DNA of 64,000 bases from Hyphomicrobiales bacterium (GTDB taxonomy: Bacteria > Pseudomonadota > Alphaproteobacteria > Rhizobiales > Rhizobiaceae): NCBI GenBank assembly GCA_900469615.1, contig UBYA01000011.1:62001-126000 (forward strand). Reading direction: 5' to 3'. The position numbers and the translations under genes are program-made. The notes below the pieces were generated by a model. It saw only the letters and a list, made by a program, of their open reading frames with translations. It made no database searches and was not told the origin of the DNA. Of the stretch, positions 29,489-38,056 are shown in pieces (the stretch's first letter is position 1; each line of letters starts with the position of its first letter).

Positions 29489-30424
29489 ATGAATCCAGAT
29501 TTTCTCGTTACGCATTCCGGCGGGTTTCATGCTGACGAATTATTGTCCAGCGTCATCCTGTCCCGCCTGTTTCCGAATGCCCGGCTGGTTCGCAGCAGGG
29601 CACGGGAATGGATTACGCCCGGTTTGGACCGCATCGTCTACGATGTCGGCGGCGCCTATGACCCTGCCGCCCGCATCTTCGACCATCATCAGCGCGGAGC
29701 GCCGCTCAGAGAGAACGGCCAGCCATACAGTTCCTTCGGGCTGATCTGGAAGCACTATGGCCGGGCGTACCTTGCCGCTTCAGGCCTTCCCGAGGAACAT
29801 ATCGAGACGGTGCATCTGTCTTTCGACACGGGCTTCGTGCTGCCGGTCGACCTGATGGACAACGGTGTCCTCAGCCCGTCGGTCGCGGGGCAGCTTGCAG
29901 GGCTTACGCTGCCGGCCTTGCTGGAGACCTTGAAGCCTGTCTTCGACGACCAGAGTCCGACTGCCGAAGATCGCGGCTTCGACACGGCACTGGCCATTGC
30001 CCGTACGTTCGTCGAGGCGAATATTGCCGGCCGCGCCGCGAAATTGCGGGCGGAAGCCTATGTGCATCGGGCGATTCGGGAAGCCGATCAGGGGCGCATC
30101 CTCGAACTGCCGATGGGAATGCCGTTTCGATCCGCCATCGTGGACGCGGGCGCCGATCACCTGCTTTTTGTCGTTCACCCTCGGGAGAAGGATTGGTGCC
30201 TGACCGGCATCCGCCGCTCGGACGAAGGATTCGAGTTGCGCGCGGATCTGCCGGCCGCATGGGCCGGACTGACCAATGGCGACCTGGAAGCGGCCTGCGG
30301 CGTGGAGGGCGCAACATTCTGCCACAACGGCCGGTTCATTGCCGCCGCCCAAACCCGTGAGGCTGCTCTTGCCATGGCCGAGCTGGCAGTCACGGAAGCA
30401 ATCTCGATCCAGCCGAAGCCATAG
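29489..30424 (+). CDS. MYG1-family (UPF0160) metal-dependent nuclease-like protein
   Basis: This 311-residue protein of the MYG1/GAMM1 family, distantly related to DHH phosphoesterases, has THSGGFHADELLSSVIL near residue 8 and FDHHQRGAP near 63 with the metal-binding His/Asp residues, then FDTGFVLPVDLMDNG near 110 and VHPREKDWCLTGIRR near 230. Eukaryotic MYG1 is a 3'-5' RNA exonuclease; bacterial roles are not known. It lies 112 bases after ftsZ2 on the same strand and might be cotranscribed. Confidence 0.85.
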   Translation: MNPDFLVTHSGGFHADELLSSVILSRLFPNARLVRSRAREWITPGLDRIVYDVGGAYDPAARIFDHHQRGAPLRENGQPYSSFGLIWKHYGRAYLAASGLPEEHIETVHLSFDTGFVLPVDLMDNGVLSPSVAGQLAGLTLPALLETLKPVFDDQSPTAEDRGFDTALAIARTFVEANIAGRAAKLRAEAYVHRAIREADQGRILELPMGMPFRSAIVDAGADHLLFVVHPREKDWCLTGIRRSDEGFELRADLPAAWAGLTNGDLEAACGVEGATFCHNGRFIAAAQTREAALAMAELAVTEAISIQPKP

Positions 30425-30687
30425 CCAGCCCGACCGCTTGATTTCAACCTAAACTTGTCGCAAGGCCTTAATGAGCCCTGAAGCTGCAACATCAACAAGC
30501 GCAGAGGCCTGTCTCAAAAGAGGTCTCCGGCTGTCCATGTGTCCCACTTTTGAAGGCATGCGCCCGTCCTAAATCGCGACATGCCGCTGTTGATATTGAG
30601 GGCTGCTTAACGTTAGAAATTCGGGCCTGCTTCACATTCCCGGCGAACGTCCGTACCTCAGGACTCAGCATGAAGAAGGAGGCAGAC

Positions 30688-30888
30688 ATGAAGTCTACCG
30701 CTGAGGCACTTGCCCGAGACCGTGAGATCCGCACCGAGGATATCGACGACGCCATCGACTTTCTCCAGAGAAAAATAGCATTGGCCATGGCGACGGGCCG
30801 TCCCATTTCGCCGGCCGCCTATCGATCGAAGGCCGTTATGGAGATGGCCCGAAACATCCGCCTGGTTGGGCAACCACCCTGCACCTGA
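30688..30888 (+). CDS. Small acidic/helical protein, unknown (66 residues)
   Basis: The ATG at 30688 has an ideal AAGGAGG ribosome site, making it preferable to the in-frame ATG at 30670. The sequence MKSTAEALARDREIRTEDID is followed by DAIDFLQRKIALAMATGRP and SKAVMEMARNIRL; it looks mostly helical and soluble. I recognise no domain. The stretch before it (30425-30687) holds no other gene. Confidence 0.6.
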   Translation: MKSTAEALARDREIRTEDIDDAIDFLQRKIALAMATGRPISPAAYRSKAVMEMARNIRLVGQPPCT

Positions 30889-31042
30889 TCGTCGAGACGG
30901 ACGGATCGCGGCGAACCGTGAGTCGTCGCAAAGCGAACGGCGCTGTGGCCAGGCTCCCTCGTCTGAAGGCAGCCTGCGAATAAGCTTGCATGGCGGCGCA
31001 CCCTTGCGGCGCATGTTTGAACGATTGTTCCGCCGCACAAGG

Positions 31043-31930
31043 TCAGCCATGCAGCATGGCCGTTAACCAGGCCGCGGCCAGATCGCTGGCCATCGTTCGT
31101 CTTGCCTTCAGCGGCAGCAGGACGTTGTAGCGACCTTCCTCCATCAGCTGGAAATCGTCGCAGGCGACAAGCGTTCCATCGTCCAGAAATGTTTGAACGA
31201 GGGCTTTCCAGCCGAGCGCGACGCCCTGGCCTGCTCGCGCCGCGAAGATCGTTTCGGTATAGTGGTTGAAGCGAAGCGAGGGCCTTGCCTCGAATGTCGC
31301 GCCTGATTTTGCAAGCCACTGCGTCCAGGAAAGCCAGGATCGGTCGACCGCATCGGTCTCGATAAAATCATCCCTGGCAGACAGCGGGCCGGCTTCGCGT
31401 CTCCTGAAATAGTCCGGTGAGCAGACCGGCATGATAACGTCGCCGCGAGAGGCTATGACCGTTCCATCGCTGAATGGCGGCGACCCGTAGCGGATGCCGA
31501 TATCGACCTCGCCGCTGTCGAGGTCGATCTTTGCGTCCTGCGAAATGACCCTGATCTGAATGCCGGGATTGCGATCGCGAAAGTCGGCCAGTCGCGGAAG
31601 CAGCCAGAACGAGGAGAAGGCGACGGTCGCCCCAATGGTGACTACGGCCTGGGACGATGCCTTGATCGCCTCTATCGTGTCCGCGATATTGGCGAAGCTT
31701 TGTGACAACGACGAGCCCAGCGTCAGGCAGGCCGCGGTCGGCTCGATCGCCCGGTGCTTGCGCAGGAACATCGGCTGTCCGAGTTCATCCTCCAGCAAGG
31801 CGATCTGCCGGCTGACTGCCGCCTGGGTTACGCCCAACTCTCCGGCCGCCGCCGTAAAACTCTTGCGCCGGAGAACGGCCTCCAGCATCAGCAGCCCGGT
31901 CAATGACGGCAGACGCCTCCGAAACTGCAT
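31043..31930 (-). CDS. LysR-family regulator (GcvA type) of the betaine locus
   Basis: This 295-residue LysR protein has a GcvA-like helix-turn-helix (LPSLTGLLMLEAVLRRKSFT, then GVTQAAVSRQIALLEDELGQ) and an effector domain with the GcvA-like GIRYGSPPFSDGTV segment. The ATG at 31930 has AAGGAG upstream. It is divergent from the Rieske oxygenase gene, 108 bases away, with a CATAA-N7-TTATG site between them. Activation of the demethylation genes by stachydrine or a related betaine is the likely role. Confidence 0.87.
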   Translation of the reverse strand: MQFRRRLPSLTGLLMLEAVLRRKSFTAAAGELGVTQAAVSRQIALLEDELGQPMFLRKHRAIEPTAACLTLGSSLSQSFANIADTIEAIKASSQAVVTIGATVAFSSFWLLPRLADFRDRNPGIQIRVISQDAKIDLDSGEVDIGIRYGSPPFSDGTVIASRGDVIMPVCSPDYFRRREAGPLSARDDFIETDAVDRSWLSWTQWLAKSGATFEARPSLRFNHYTETIFAARAGQGVALGWKALVQTFLDDGTLVACDDFQLMEEGRYNVLLPLKARRTMASDLAAAWLTAMLHG

Positions 31931-31944
31931 GTGCCACTCCTTCG

Positions 31945-31961
31945 CATAAGTTTTCGTTATG
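31945..31961. promoter_or_regulatory. LysR-type binding site
   Basis: CATAA and TTATG are separated by seven bases, giving an inverted repeat with the T-N11-A layout. It lies 15 bases upstream of the LysR start, in the region shared with the divergent oxygenase gene. Confidence 0.6.
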
Positions 31962-32038
31962 TCAATTTGAGAATTAATGCCGTTGAAAGCACTGCTGAGC
32001 AAGCGCACGCTGCGGATACTAAAGCATAAGAGGTGCTC

Positions 32039-33292
32039 ATGCTAAACAGGCTTCCTTCCTCAATTTCGGCCCTTCTCGACGCCCGCGCGGATGGATATTC
32101 CCTGCCGGCAGGCCTCTATACGCGCGAAGACGTTTTCGACGCGGATATGGACGTATTCTTTCACAGGCACTGGATTTGCGTCGGGCTCGACTGCGACGTG
32201 CCGGAGCCGGGCGACGCCACGGTCATCGACATCGGCAATACGAGCCTGATCCTCCTGCGTGACGACGACAACGAGATCCGTGTTCTGCACAATGTCTGTC
32301 GTCATCGCGGTTCGCGGCTCCTCGACGCGGGCAAGACGATCATCTCCAAGCTCGTCTGTCCCTATCACACCTGGACCTACGAATTGACGGGCGAGCTGAG
32401 CTATGCGCCGCATATGGGCAAGGAGTTCGACAAGAACTGTCACAGCCTCAAACCCGTCGCGTTCAAATCGATCGGCGGTCTCATCTACATCTGTCTTTCC
32501 GACAATCCTCCCGAGGATATCGCCGTGCTGGAAGAGGCCATGGCGGAGCGGCTGGCGCCCTACGATATCAGAAATGCGAAAGTCGCCTATCAGACCGACG
32601 TCATCGAAGACGGCAACTGGAAGCTCACGATAGAGAACAATCGTGAATGCTATCACTGTTCCGCGAACCATCCGGAGCTCTGCGTGTCGTTCGTCGATCT
32701 CGATTTCGGCTTCGATCCCGAAACGTTGAGCCCCGACGATCGTGCTCAGGCCGAAGAGCACTTCCGGCTCTATGAGCAGCGAACGGCGGCCTGGGAGGCG
32801 GACGGATATCCGTCCGCAGCCGTCGAGCGGCTCGCGGACTGCGCGACCAATTTCCGAACGCAGCGGCTGATCATCGCCGGTGCCGGCGAATCCCAGACGC
32901 ACGATGCAACGGCCGCCTCGGCAAGGCTGCTCGGACAGATGACGCGCAAGGACCTGGGCGACATGCATCTGTGGGGGCACAACAGCTGGAACCACTTCAT
33001 GGGCGATCATGCGGTGGTCGCGACCGTGATACCGCTTTCCGCCGGCAAGACCCTGGTCAGAACCAAATGGCTCGTCCACAAGGACGCGGTCGAAGGCGTC
33101 GATTACGATCTCGACAAGCTGACGGATGTCTGGATCGCGACCACGGACCAGGATGCCGGCCTTGTCGCCCGCTCGCACGCGGGAGCGCTCGACCCCGCCT
33201 ATCGGCCGGGTCCCTATTCGCGCTTTTCGGAAACCAATCTCGACAAGTTTGCGACCTGGTACATCGATCGGATGCGCGCCAATGGCTACTGA
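32039..33292 (+). CDS. Rieske non-heme iron oxygenase, stachydrine/betaine demethylase type
   Basis: This 417-residue alpha subunit has a Rieske [2Fe-2S] site Cys87-x-His89 ... Cys107-x2-His110 and a mononuclear iron site with His206 and His211 in ENNRECYHCSANHPELC. It closely follows the Stc2 (stachydrine N-demethylase) and GbcA (glycine betaine monooxygenase) pattern. Such enzymes remove one N-methyl group as formaldehyde using O2 and electrons from a partner reductase. The ATG at 32039 has AAGAGG six bases upstream; a GTG at 32033 is in frame. The reductase gene overlaps its end, and an StcD-like gene nearby favours proline betaine as substrate. Confidence 0.88.
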   Translation: MLNRLPSSISALLDARADGYSLPAGLYTREDVFDADMDVFFHRHWICVGLDCDVPEPGDATVIDIGNTSLILLRDDDNEIRVLHNVCRHRGSRLLDAGKTIISKLVCPYHTWTYELTGELSYAPHMGKEFDKNCHSLKPVAFKSIGGLIYICLSDNPPEDIAVLEEAMAERLAPYDIRNAKVAYQTDVIEDGNWKLTIENNRECYHCSANHPELCVSFVDLDFGFDPETLSPDDRAQAEEHFRLYEQRTAAWEADGYPSAAVERLADCATNFRTQRLIIAGAGESQTHDATAASARLLGQMTRKDLGDMHLWGHNSWNHFMGDHAVVATVIPLSAGKTLVRTKWLVHKDAVEGVDYDLDKLTDVWIATTDQDAGLVARSHAGALDPAYRPGPYSRFSETNLDKFATWYIDRMRANGY

Positions 33293-34370
33293 CCTCATGC
33301 AGATGCAAGGCAATGCGCAGGGTTTGAGCGACTGGGACAAAGAGCATGACGACACCCTGGTATGCATCGACATCCACCAGGAAACGCATGATGTGCGCAG
33401 CTTTACGTTCGCATCCCTCGAAGGCAAGCGCTTCAGCTTCGAAAGCGGGCAGTATTTTCTGTTCGATATCCCTGTCGGCAACGATGTCGAGGCGCGCTGC
33501 TACAGTATTTCGTCGTCGCCGCATCGACCCAACACCTTCACGGTCACGGTCAAGCGGGTCGCCAACGGCAGGGCATCGAACTGGCTCCACGACAACCTTG
33601 CCACCGGAACGAAATTGAAAGCACAAGGCCCGCTCGGACATTTCATCCGTCCACGCGATACCGCTCGAAAGCTGCTTCTTCTTTCCGGCGGATCCGGCAT
33701 AACGCCGGTCATGTCGATCGTGCGTGATCTGGCCGATCGCTGCGAGCCCGCGGATGTCATCTTCGTCCACGCGGCCCGCACGCCGCTCGATCTCATCTTC
33801 CGTCAGGAACTTTCATGGCTGGCCTCGCGGATGAAGGGGCTGCGGCTGCACTTCCTGCCGGAAGGCGTCGATGGAGAGCCGTCCTGGCCCGGACTGACCG
33901 GACGCATCTCGCCGGAATTTATCAAGCTGGCCGTGCCGGATATCGCCGATAGAACTGTGATGTGCTGTGGCCCGGCACCGTTCATGGCAGCGGCGCGCTC
34001 GATAACATCCGCTCTCGGCGTTCATCCCGCCAACTACCTCGAGGAAAGTTTCGATGCCACGGTCGTCGATGAGGCCGCGATTGCGCCGGCGGAGATACCT
34101 GGAAACAAGGTCTTTCAGGTCGAATTCTCGAAACAGGCCCGCAAGATCGAGGTATCGAGCGAGCAGACGGTCTTGTCGTCGGCCAAGAAATCCGGCGTGC
34201 GGTTGCCTTCTTCCTGCTCGAACGGCGTCTGCGGAACGTGCAAATCAAAGCTGCTCTCCGGCTCGGTCGAGATGAATCACAACGGCGGGATACGGCAAAG
34301 GGAAATCGACGCAGGCCTCTTCCTGCCCTGCTGCTCAAAGCCCCTCAGCGATCTGGTCGTGGATCGCTGA
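33282..34370 (+). CDS. Hybrid flavin/[2Fe-2S] reductase partner of the Rieske oxygenase
   Basis: This 362-residue electron-transfer protein has a flavin-binding beta barrel (RCYSISSSPHRPNTFTVTVK near 72), an NAD(P)H-binding domain (LLLSGGSGITPVMSIV near 130, MCCGPAPFM near 227) and a C-terminal plant-type ferredoxin domain with CSNGVCGTC and a distal Cys (near 315 and 350). This layout equals GbcB and the stachydrine demethylase reductases. The gene starts 11 bases before the oxygenase stop, so the two are probably coupled; a second Met at 33297 is an alternative start. Confidence 0.89.
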   Translation: MATDLMQMQGNAQGLSDWDKEHDDTLVCIDIHQETHDVRSFTFASLEGKRFSFESGQYFLFDIPVGNDVEARCYSISSSPHRPNTFTVTVKRVANGRASNWLHDNLATGTKLKAQGPLGHFIRPRDTARKLLLLSGGSGITPVMSIVRDLADRCEPADVIFVHAARTPLDLIFRQELSWLASRMKGLRLHFLPEGVDGEPSWPGLTGRISPEFIKLAVPDIADRTVMCCGPAPFMAAARSITSALGVHPANYLEESFDATVVDEAAIAPAEIPGNKVFQVEFSKQARKIEVSSEQTVLSSAKKSGVRLPSSCSNGVCGTCKSKLLSGSVEMNHNGGIRQREIDAGLFLPCCSKPLSDLVVDR

Positions 34371-34466
34371 ATCCCCTACAATCCGGCATTGTCACCGGAT
34401 GGAGACGACGCAAGCGCTTGCTGCGTTTCTCTCCAGCTTTTTCGCTTTTCTTCTAATCGCGAAAAC

Positions 34467-34584
34467 GTTCTATTCTTTCGTTTTTATGGGCTTCCGGCAG
34501 AACTGCGCAGCGTCTTCCGCCGGGAATCGCGGAAAAACATGGAGATGGAGCGGTTCTGCAATGCCATGAAAGGCGGAACCGCTC
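34467..34584. repeat. Degenerate rhizobial intergenic repeat, copy 2, with hairpin
   Basis: Bases 34467-34540 align with the repeat copies elsewhere in the window (TTCTATTCTTTCGTTTTT, then CTTCCGGCAGAACTGCGCAG and CGGGAATCGCGG). They are followed by a perfect 9-base inverted repeat, GAGCGGTTC at 34548-34556 and GAACCGCTC at 34576-34584. It fills the space between the convergent reductase and cupin genes. Confidence 0.55.
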
Positions 34585-34590
34585 CCGATG

Positions 34591-35202
34591 CTACTCCGGC
34601 AGAAGCGCCCAGAATGCAAAAAGCGGCGTGCTCAAGGATCGCATGGCATGCCTGATACCGGGCGGATTATAGAAAGATCCACCGACCCCGGGGCTGAACC
34701 ATTCGGAATCCCCGTGCTGGAATTCGCCCTCCGACAGCACCAGATAGACCTCCTCCGGCGCATGATCGTGGTCGGGATAGCGTACTCCCGGCGCCATGAG
34801 GGTGACGCCGATCCAGAGGTCGGACCGTTCCTCCAGCCCACCCGGTCCGACGATCATCGCGTTGGCATGACCCTCTTGGAAGTTCTCGCTTGACGTGCCG
34901 GATGAATCCGCCCGGCGCCGCCATGCCAGCAGCGGTTCGATGGCCTGAAACCGGGCCATCATTCTTCTCAGTTGATCGGAGCCGGGATCGACCGCAAGAA
35001 CTGCCGGCAGATGCGAGCAGACGGGCAGCCGGCTCCCTTCCCCTTGCCGAGGTTTTCCGGAAACCTCCAGCAGCGAAAATATCTGCATGACCGACCGGTG
35101 TGCCTGCGGATCGGTCGCGTAATGATCGAACGCCGCGGATGCTGCCTCGACAAAAAGCTGTAACCGATCGCCGCGTTCTGGCATTTGCAGTTCCCTCATC
35201 AC
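34591..35202 (-). CDS. Cupin of the DMSP-lyase (DddQ-like) superfamily
   Basis: This 203-residue protein has a C-terminal cupin domain with RYPDHDHAPEEVYLVL and GIRHAM. Tyr142, His145, His147, Glu151, Tyr153 and His185 keep exactly the spacing of the six active-site residues known for Ruegeria DddQ (Tyr120, His123, His125, Glu129, Tyr131, His163). DddQ cleaves dimethylsulfoniopropionate to dimethyl sulfide and acrylate. It follows the StcD-like gene by 29 bases on the same strand. Family members without lyase activity exist, so the substrate could be another betaine. The first codon is GTG at 35202; ATG 35199 is possible. Confidence 0.82.
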   Translation of the reverse strand: MMRELQMPERGDRLQLFVEAASAAFDHYATDPQAHRSVMQIFSLLEVSGKPRQGEGSRLPVCSHLPAVLAVDPGSDQLRRMMARFQAIEPLLAWRRRADSSGTSSENFQEGHANAMIVGPGGLEERSDLWIGVTLMAPGVRYPDHDHAPEEVYLVLSEGEFQHGDSEWFSPGVGGSFYNPPGIRHAMRSLSTPLFAFWALLPE

Positions 35203-35231
35203 CTTGATTGCGAGAATTTGGCCTCCACGTC

Positions 35232-37268
35232 TCAGAGGTCCTTCGCGAGCCGGAGGCCGTCATAGATCGCCGCGTGCGTATTGCGGGCTGCGACGGCGTC
35301 TCCAATCCGGAACAGCTGGAATTTACCCTCGGCATTGCGCGTGACCGATTGCGCCTCTCCCGCCAGAAGCTGGTCGTACGAGGTCTCTCCGAGATTTCTC
35401 GAGAGCGGCTTGAGCTCGAAATACAGTTCGTCGAGCGGGACGGTCCCGTGGTTGACGACGATCTGGTCCACGACCCTCTGCTTCGAAACGCCGCCATAGT
35501 CGCTGCCGACATGGGCAATGATCTGATTGCCGTTCTTTTCGACCGATTCCAGCCGAAAGGTGACGGTGAAGGTGACATCGAGCTTCTGCAGCGAGCGCAT
35601 GTAGGGAACGAGGTTCATTGCCATGACTTCCGGCGCGAATGCCCGGTCTGGCGTCATGATCTCGACTTTCGCCCCGGTCCTGGCGATAAACTCGGCGGCC
35701 TGCAACCCCGCGTGGTCGCCCGCATCGTCAAAGATAAGGACGTTCGTCCCGGGCTTCACGTCGCCGGAGATAATGTCCCAGGAGGAAACGACCAGTTCGT
35801 TGCCCTTCGACAGCACCTCGGTATGCGGCAAGCCGCCGGTGGCGATGACGACGACGTCCGGATTTTCGGCGACGATCGTATCGGTATCGGCCCATGTGTT
35901 GAAATGAAACGATACGCCATGCTTCTCGCATTGGCTCATGCGCCAGTCGACGATGCCGATCATCTCTCGCCGACGCTCGCTCTGCGCCGTCAAGCGGATC
36001 TGGCCGCCCGGATTGTTCGCCGCCTCGAAGACGACAACCTCATGGCCGCGCTCGGCAGCGACGCGGGCCGCTTCCAGGCCAGCCGGCCCGGCCCCCACGA
36101 TGACGATCTTTCTGCGGGTGCCGGCCTTTGAAACCACATGAGGCATGGTCTGCTCGCGGCCGGTGGCGGCATTGTGGACGCAGAACGCCATGCCGCCCTG
36201 GTAGATGCGGTCGAGACAGTAATTTGCGCCGACACATGGCCGAATGTCTTCCTCACGCTTCTCCATGATCTTTCGAACGATATGCGGATCGGTCATGTGG
36301 GCGCGGGTCATGCCGATCATGTCGACCTTTCCTGCCGCGATCGCATGACGGGCGGTGGCGACGTCCTGGATCTTGGCGGCATGGAAGGTCGGGAATTTGG
36401 TCGCCGCCCGGACTTCGCCCGCGAAATCGAGATGGGGGGCGCTCGCCATGCCCTGGATCGGGATGACGTCGGTCAGGCCCGGATCGGTGTCGATGTGGCC
36501 ACGGATGACGTTCAGGTAGTCGATGAGCCCGCTGTCGCGCAACCGCTTCGAAATTTCCATACCCTCGGCCTTGTCCGTGCCACCGGGAAGACACTCGTCC
36601 GCAGTATAGCGAACGCCCAGGATGAAGTCTTCGCCCACGCGTTTTCGGATCGCCGTGAAAACGTCCAGACAGAAGCGCATGCGGTTTTCGAGGGAGCCGC
36701 CGTAGGGGCCGTCCAGTTCGTTGGTGAGCGGCGACGCGAACTGATCGATGAGATGGCCATAGGCTTCCAGTTCCACGCCATCCATGCCGCCCGCCTTCAT
36801 GCGCTCGGCGGCGTCGGCGAAATCCTTGATGATGCGCTCGATATCCCAATCCTCGAGCTTTTTCGGAAATGCGCGGTGCGCCGCTTCGCGGTGATGCGAC
36901 GGGGCGACGACCGGGAGCCAATCGCCCTTGTCCCAACGGGTGCGGCGGCCGAGATGGGTCAACTGTATCATGATTGCCGCCCCCTGCTCGTGGACGGCGT
37001 CCGTCATCTCGCGGATCCAGGGAACGATCTCGTCCTTATAGGCCAGCAGATTGTTGAAGACCGGCGGACTGTCCTTCGAAACCGCGGCCGAACCTGCGGT
37101 CATCGTCAGCGCGACGCCGCCCTTCGCCCGCTCAACCGTATATGCGCGGTAGCGCTCCTTGGGCATGCCCTCGTCAGGGTAAGCCGGCTCGTGAGAGGTG
37201 ACGATGATGCGATTTCGCAGCGTCAGGTGCTTGAGTTGAAAAGGCTGAAGGAGAGGATCGTTCGACAT
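35232..37268 (-). CDS. stcD: N-methylproline demethylase, StcD-like (OYE-family flavoenzyme)
   Basis: This 678-residue protein has an N-terminal old-yellow-enzyme TIM barrel (FMN site: RNRIIVTSHEP near 18, MIQLTHLGRRTRWDKGDW near 97) and a four-Cys [4Fe-4S] region near CVGANYCLDRIYQGGMAFCV (about 340-360). A C-terminal FAD/NAD domain follows (KIVIVGAGPAGLEAARVAAERG near 388). This is the layout of trimethylamine dehydrogenase-like enzymes and of rhizobial StcD. StcD removes the last N-methyl group in stachydrine breakdown to give proline. The ATG at 37268 has GGAG upstream. It is divergent from a TetR gene and is followed by the DddQ-like cupin. Confidence 0.87.
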   Translation of the reverse strand: MSNDPLLQPFQLKHLTLRNRIIVTSHEPAYPDEGMPKERYRAYTVERAKGGVALTMTAGSAAVSKDSPPVFNNLLAYKDEIVPWIREMTDAVHEQGAAIMIQLTHLGRRTRWDKGDWLPVVAPSHHREAAHRAFPKKLEDWDIERIIKDFADAAERMKAGGMDGVELEAYGHLIDQFASPLTNELDGPYGGSLENRMRFCLDVFTAIRKRVGEDFILGVRYTADECLPGGTDKAEGMEISKRLRDSGLIDYLNVIRGHIDTDPGLTDVIPIQGMASAPHLDFAGEVRAATKFPTFHAAKIQDVATARHAIAAGKVDMIGMTRAHMTDPHIVRKIMEKREEDIRPCVGANYCLDRIYQGGMAFCVHNAATGREQTMPHVVSKAGTRRKIVIVGAGPAGLEAARVAAERGHEVVVFEAANNPGGQIRLTAQSERRREMIGIVDWRMSQCEKHGVSFHFNTWADTDTIVAENPDVVVIATGGLPHTEVLSKGNELVVSSWDIISGDVKPGTNVLIFDDAGDHAGLQAAEFIARTGAKVEIMTPDRAFAPEVMAMNLVPYMRSLQKLDVTFTVTFRLESVEKNGNQIIAHVGSDYGGVSKQRVVDQIVVNHGTVPLDELYFELKPLSRNLGETSYDQLLAGEAQSVTRNAEGKFQLFRIGDAVAARNTHAAIYDGLRLAKDL

Positions 37269-37310
37269 ATGCCGGGCTCCGGATTAGGTATGCGGATGGG
37301 GACGCTAGGC

Positions 37311-37373
37311 ATAATGTACACATGTGTCAATATAGAAAACAATGCAGTCGCCTGCTTGGACACTGATGTACAT
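37311..37373. promoter_or_regulatory. Palindromic sites between stcD and the TetR gene
   Basis: ACACATGTGT at 37318-37327, inside TGTACACATGTGTCA, and ATGTACAT at 37366-37373 are palindromes 47 bases apart in the divergent promoter region. They are candidate operators for the TetR protein. The flanking sequence is markedly AT-rich. Confidence 0.55.
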
Positions 37374-37414
37374 TTTTGTTGTGCGAGCCCGTGGGATTTG
37401 CTAGGAGATAGTCT

Positions 37415-38044
37415 ATGGACCAAGCACTGAATGACAGCGGCTGGCGCGGATCCCAGGAGGGATGGCTGGGAGCGGCCTATGAAGCGCTCCTGGAATCCGG
37501 CGTGGATTCGGTTAAGATTCTACCGCTGGCAAAGAAGCTCAATCTCTCCCGCACCAGCTTCTACTGGTTCTTCAAGGACCGGGAGGAATTGCTGGCGGCG
37601 CTGGTTGCGCGCTGGCGTGACAAGAATACCGGCGGCATCGTCAGGCAATCGGAGGCATATGCCGAAACCCTGGCGGAGGCGATGCTGAATGTTTTCGACT
37701 GCTGGCTCGATGAAAAACTGTTCGACAGCAAGTTCGAGTTCGCAATTCGAAGCTGGGCTCTTCAATCGGAAGAGATCCTCAACGAAGTGCAGGATGCCGA
37801 CAGGATGCGCGTGGAGGCCCTGACCCGAATGTTCGTGCGCTTCGGTCATCCGGAAATCACCGCGGATGTCCGGGCGCGCACCACCTATCTGGTGCAGATC
37901 GGATACATCTCGATGCAGTCGAGGGAAAACATCGCCCTGCGCATGAAACGCATCCCGGAATATATCGCAATCTATACCGGCCAGGCTCCGCAACAGCGCG
38001 AGCTTGACCGCTTTTTCGCAAGGCATGGATACAAACCGGATTAG
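37415..38044 (+). CDS. TetR-family regulator
   Basis: This 209-residue TetR protein has an N-terminal helix-turn-helix (AYEALLESGVDSVKILPLAK, then LNLSRTSFYWFFKDREELL near 42) and a helical ligand domain. It is divergent from stcD and is followed 12 bases later by the ProC-like gene, so it likely controls the stcD-cupin unit and its own operon. The ligand may be the betaine or N-methylproline. Confidence 0.86.
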   Translation: MDQALNDSGWRGSQEGWLGAAYEALLESGVDSVKILPLAKKLNLSRTSFYWFFKDREELLAALVARWRDKNTGGIVRQSEAYAETLAEAMLNVFDCWLDEKLFDSKFEFAIRSWALQSEEILNEVQDADRMRVEALTRMFVRFGHPEITADVRARTTYLVQIGYISMQSRENIALRMKRIPEYIAIYTGQAPQQRELDRFFARHGYKPD

Positions 38045-38056
38045 CAGGAGGCATGG

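Noticed and set aside
35208..36131. Plus-strand frame of 307 codons opposite stcD
   Set aside because: It is antisense to a certain flavoenzyme gene and lacks any domain pattern.
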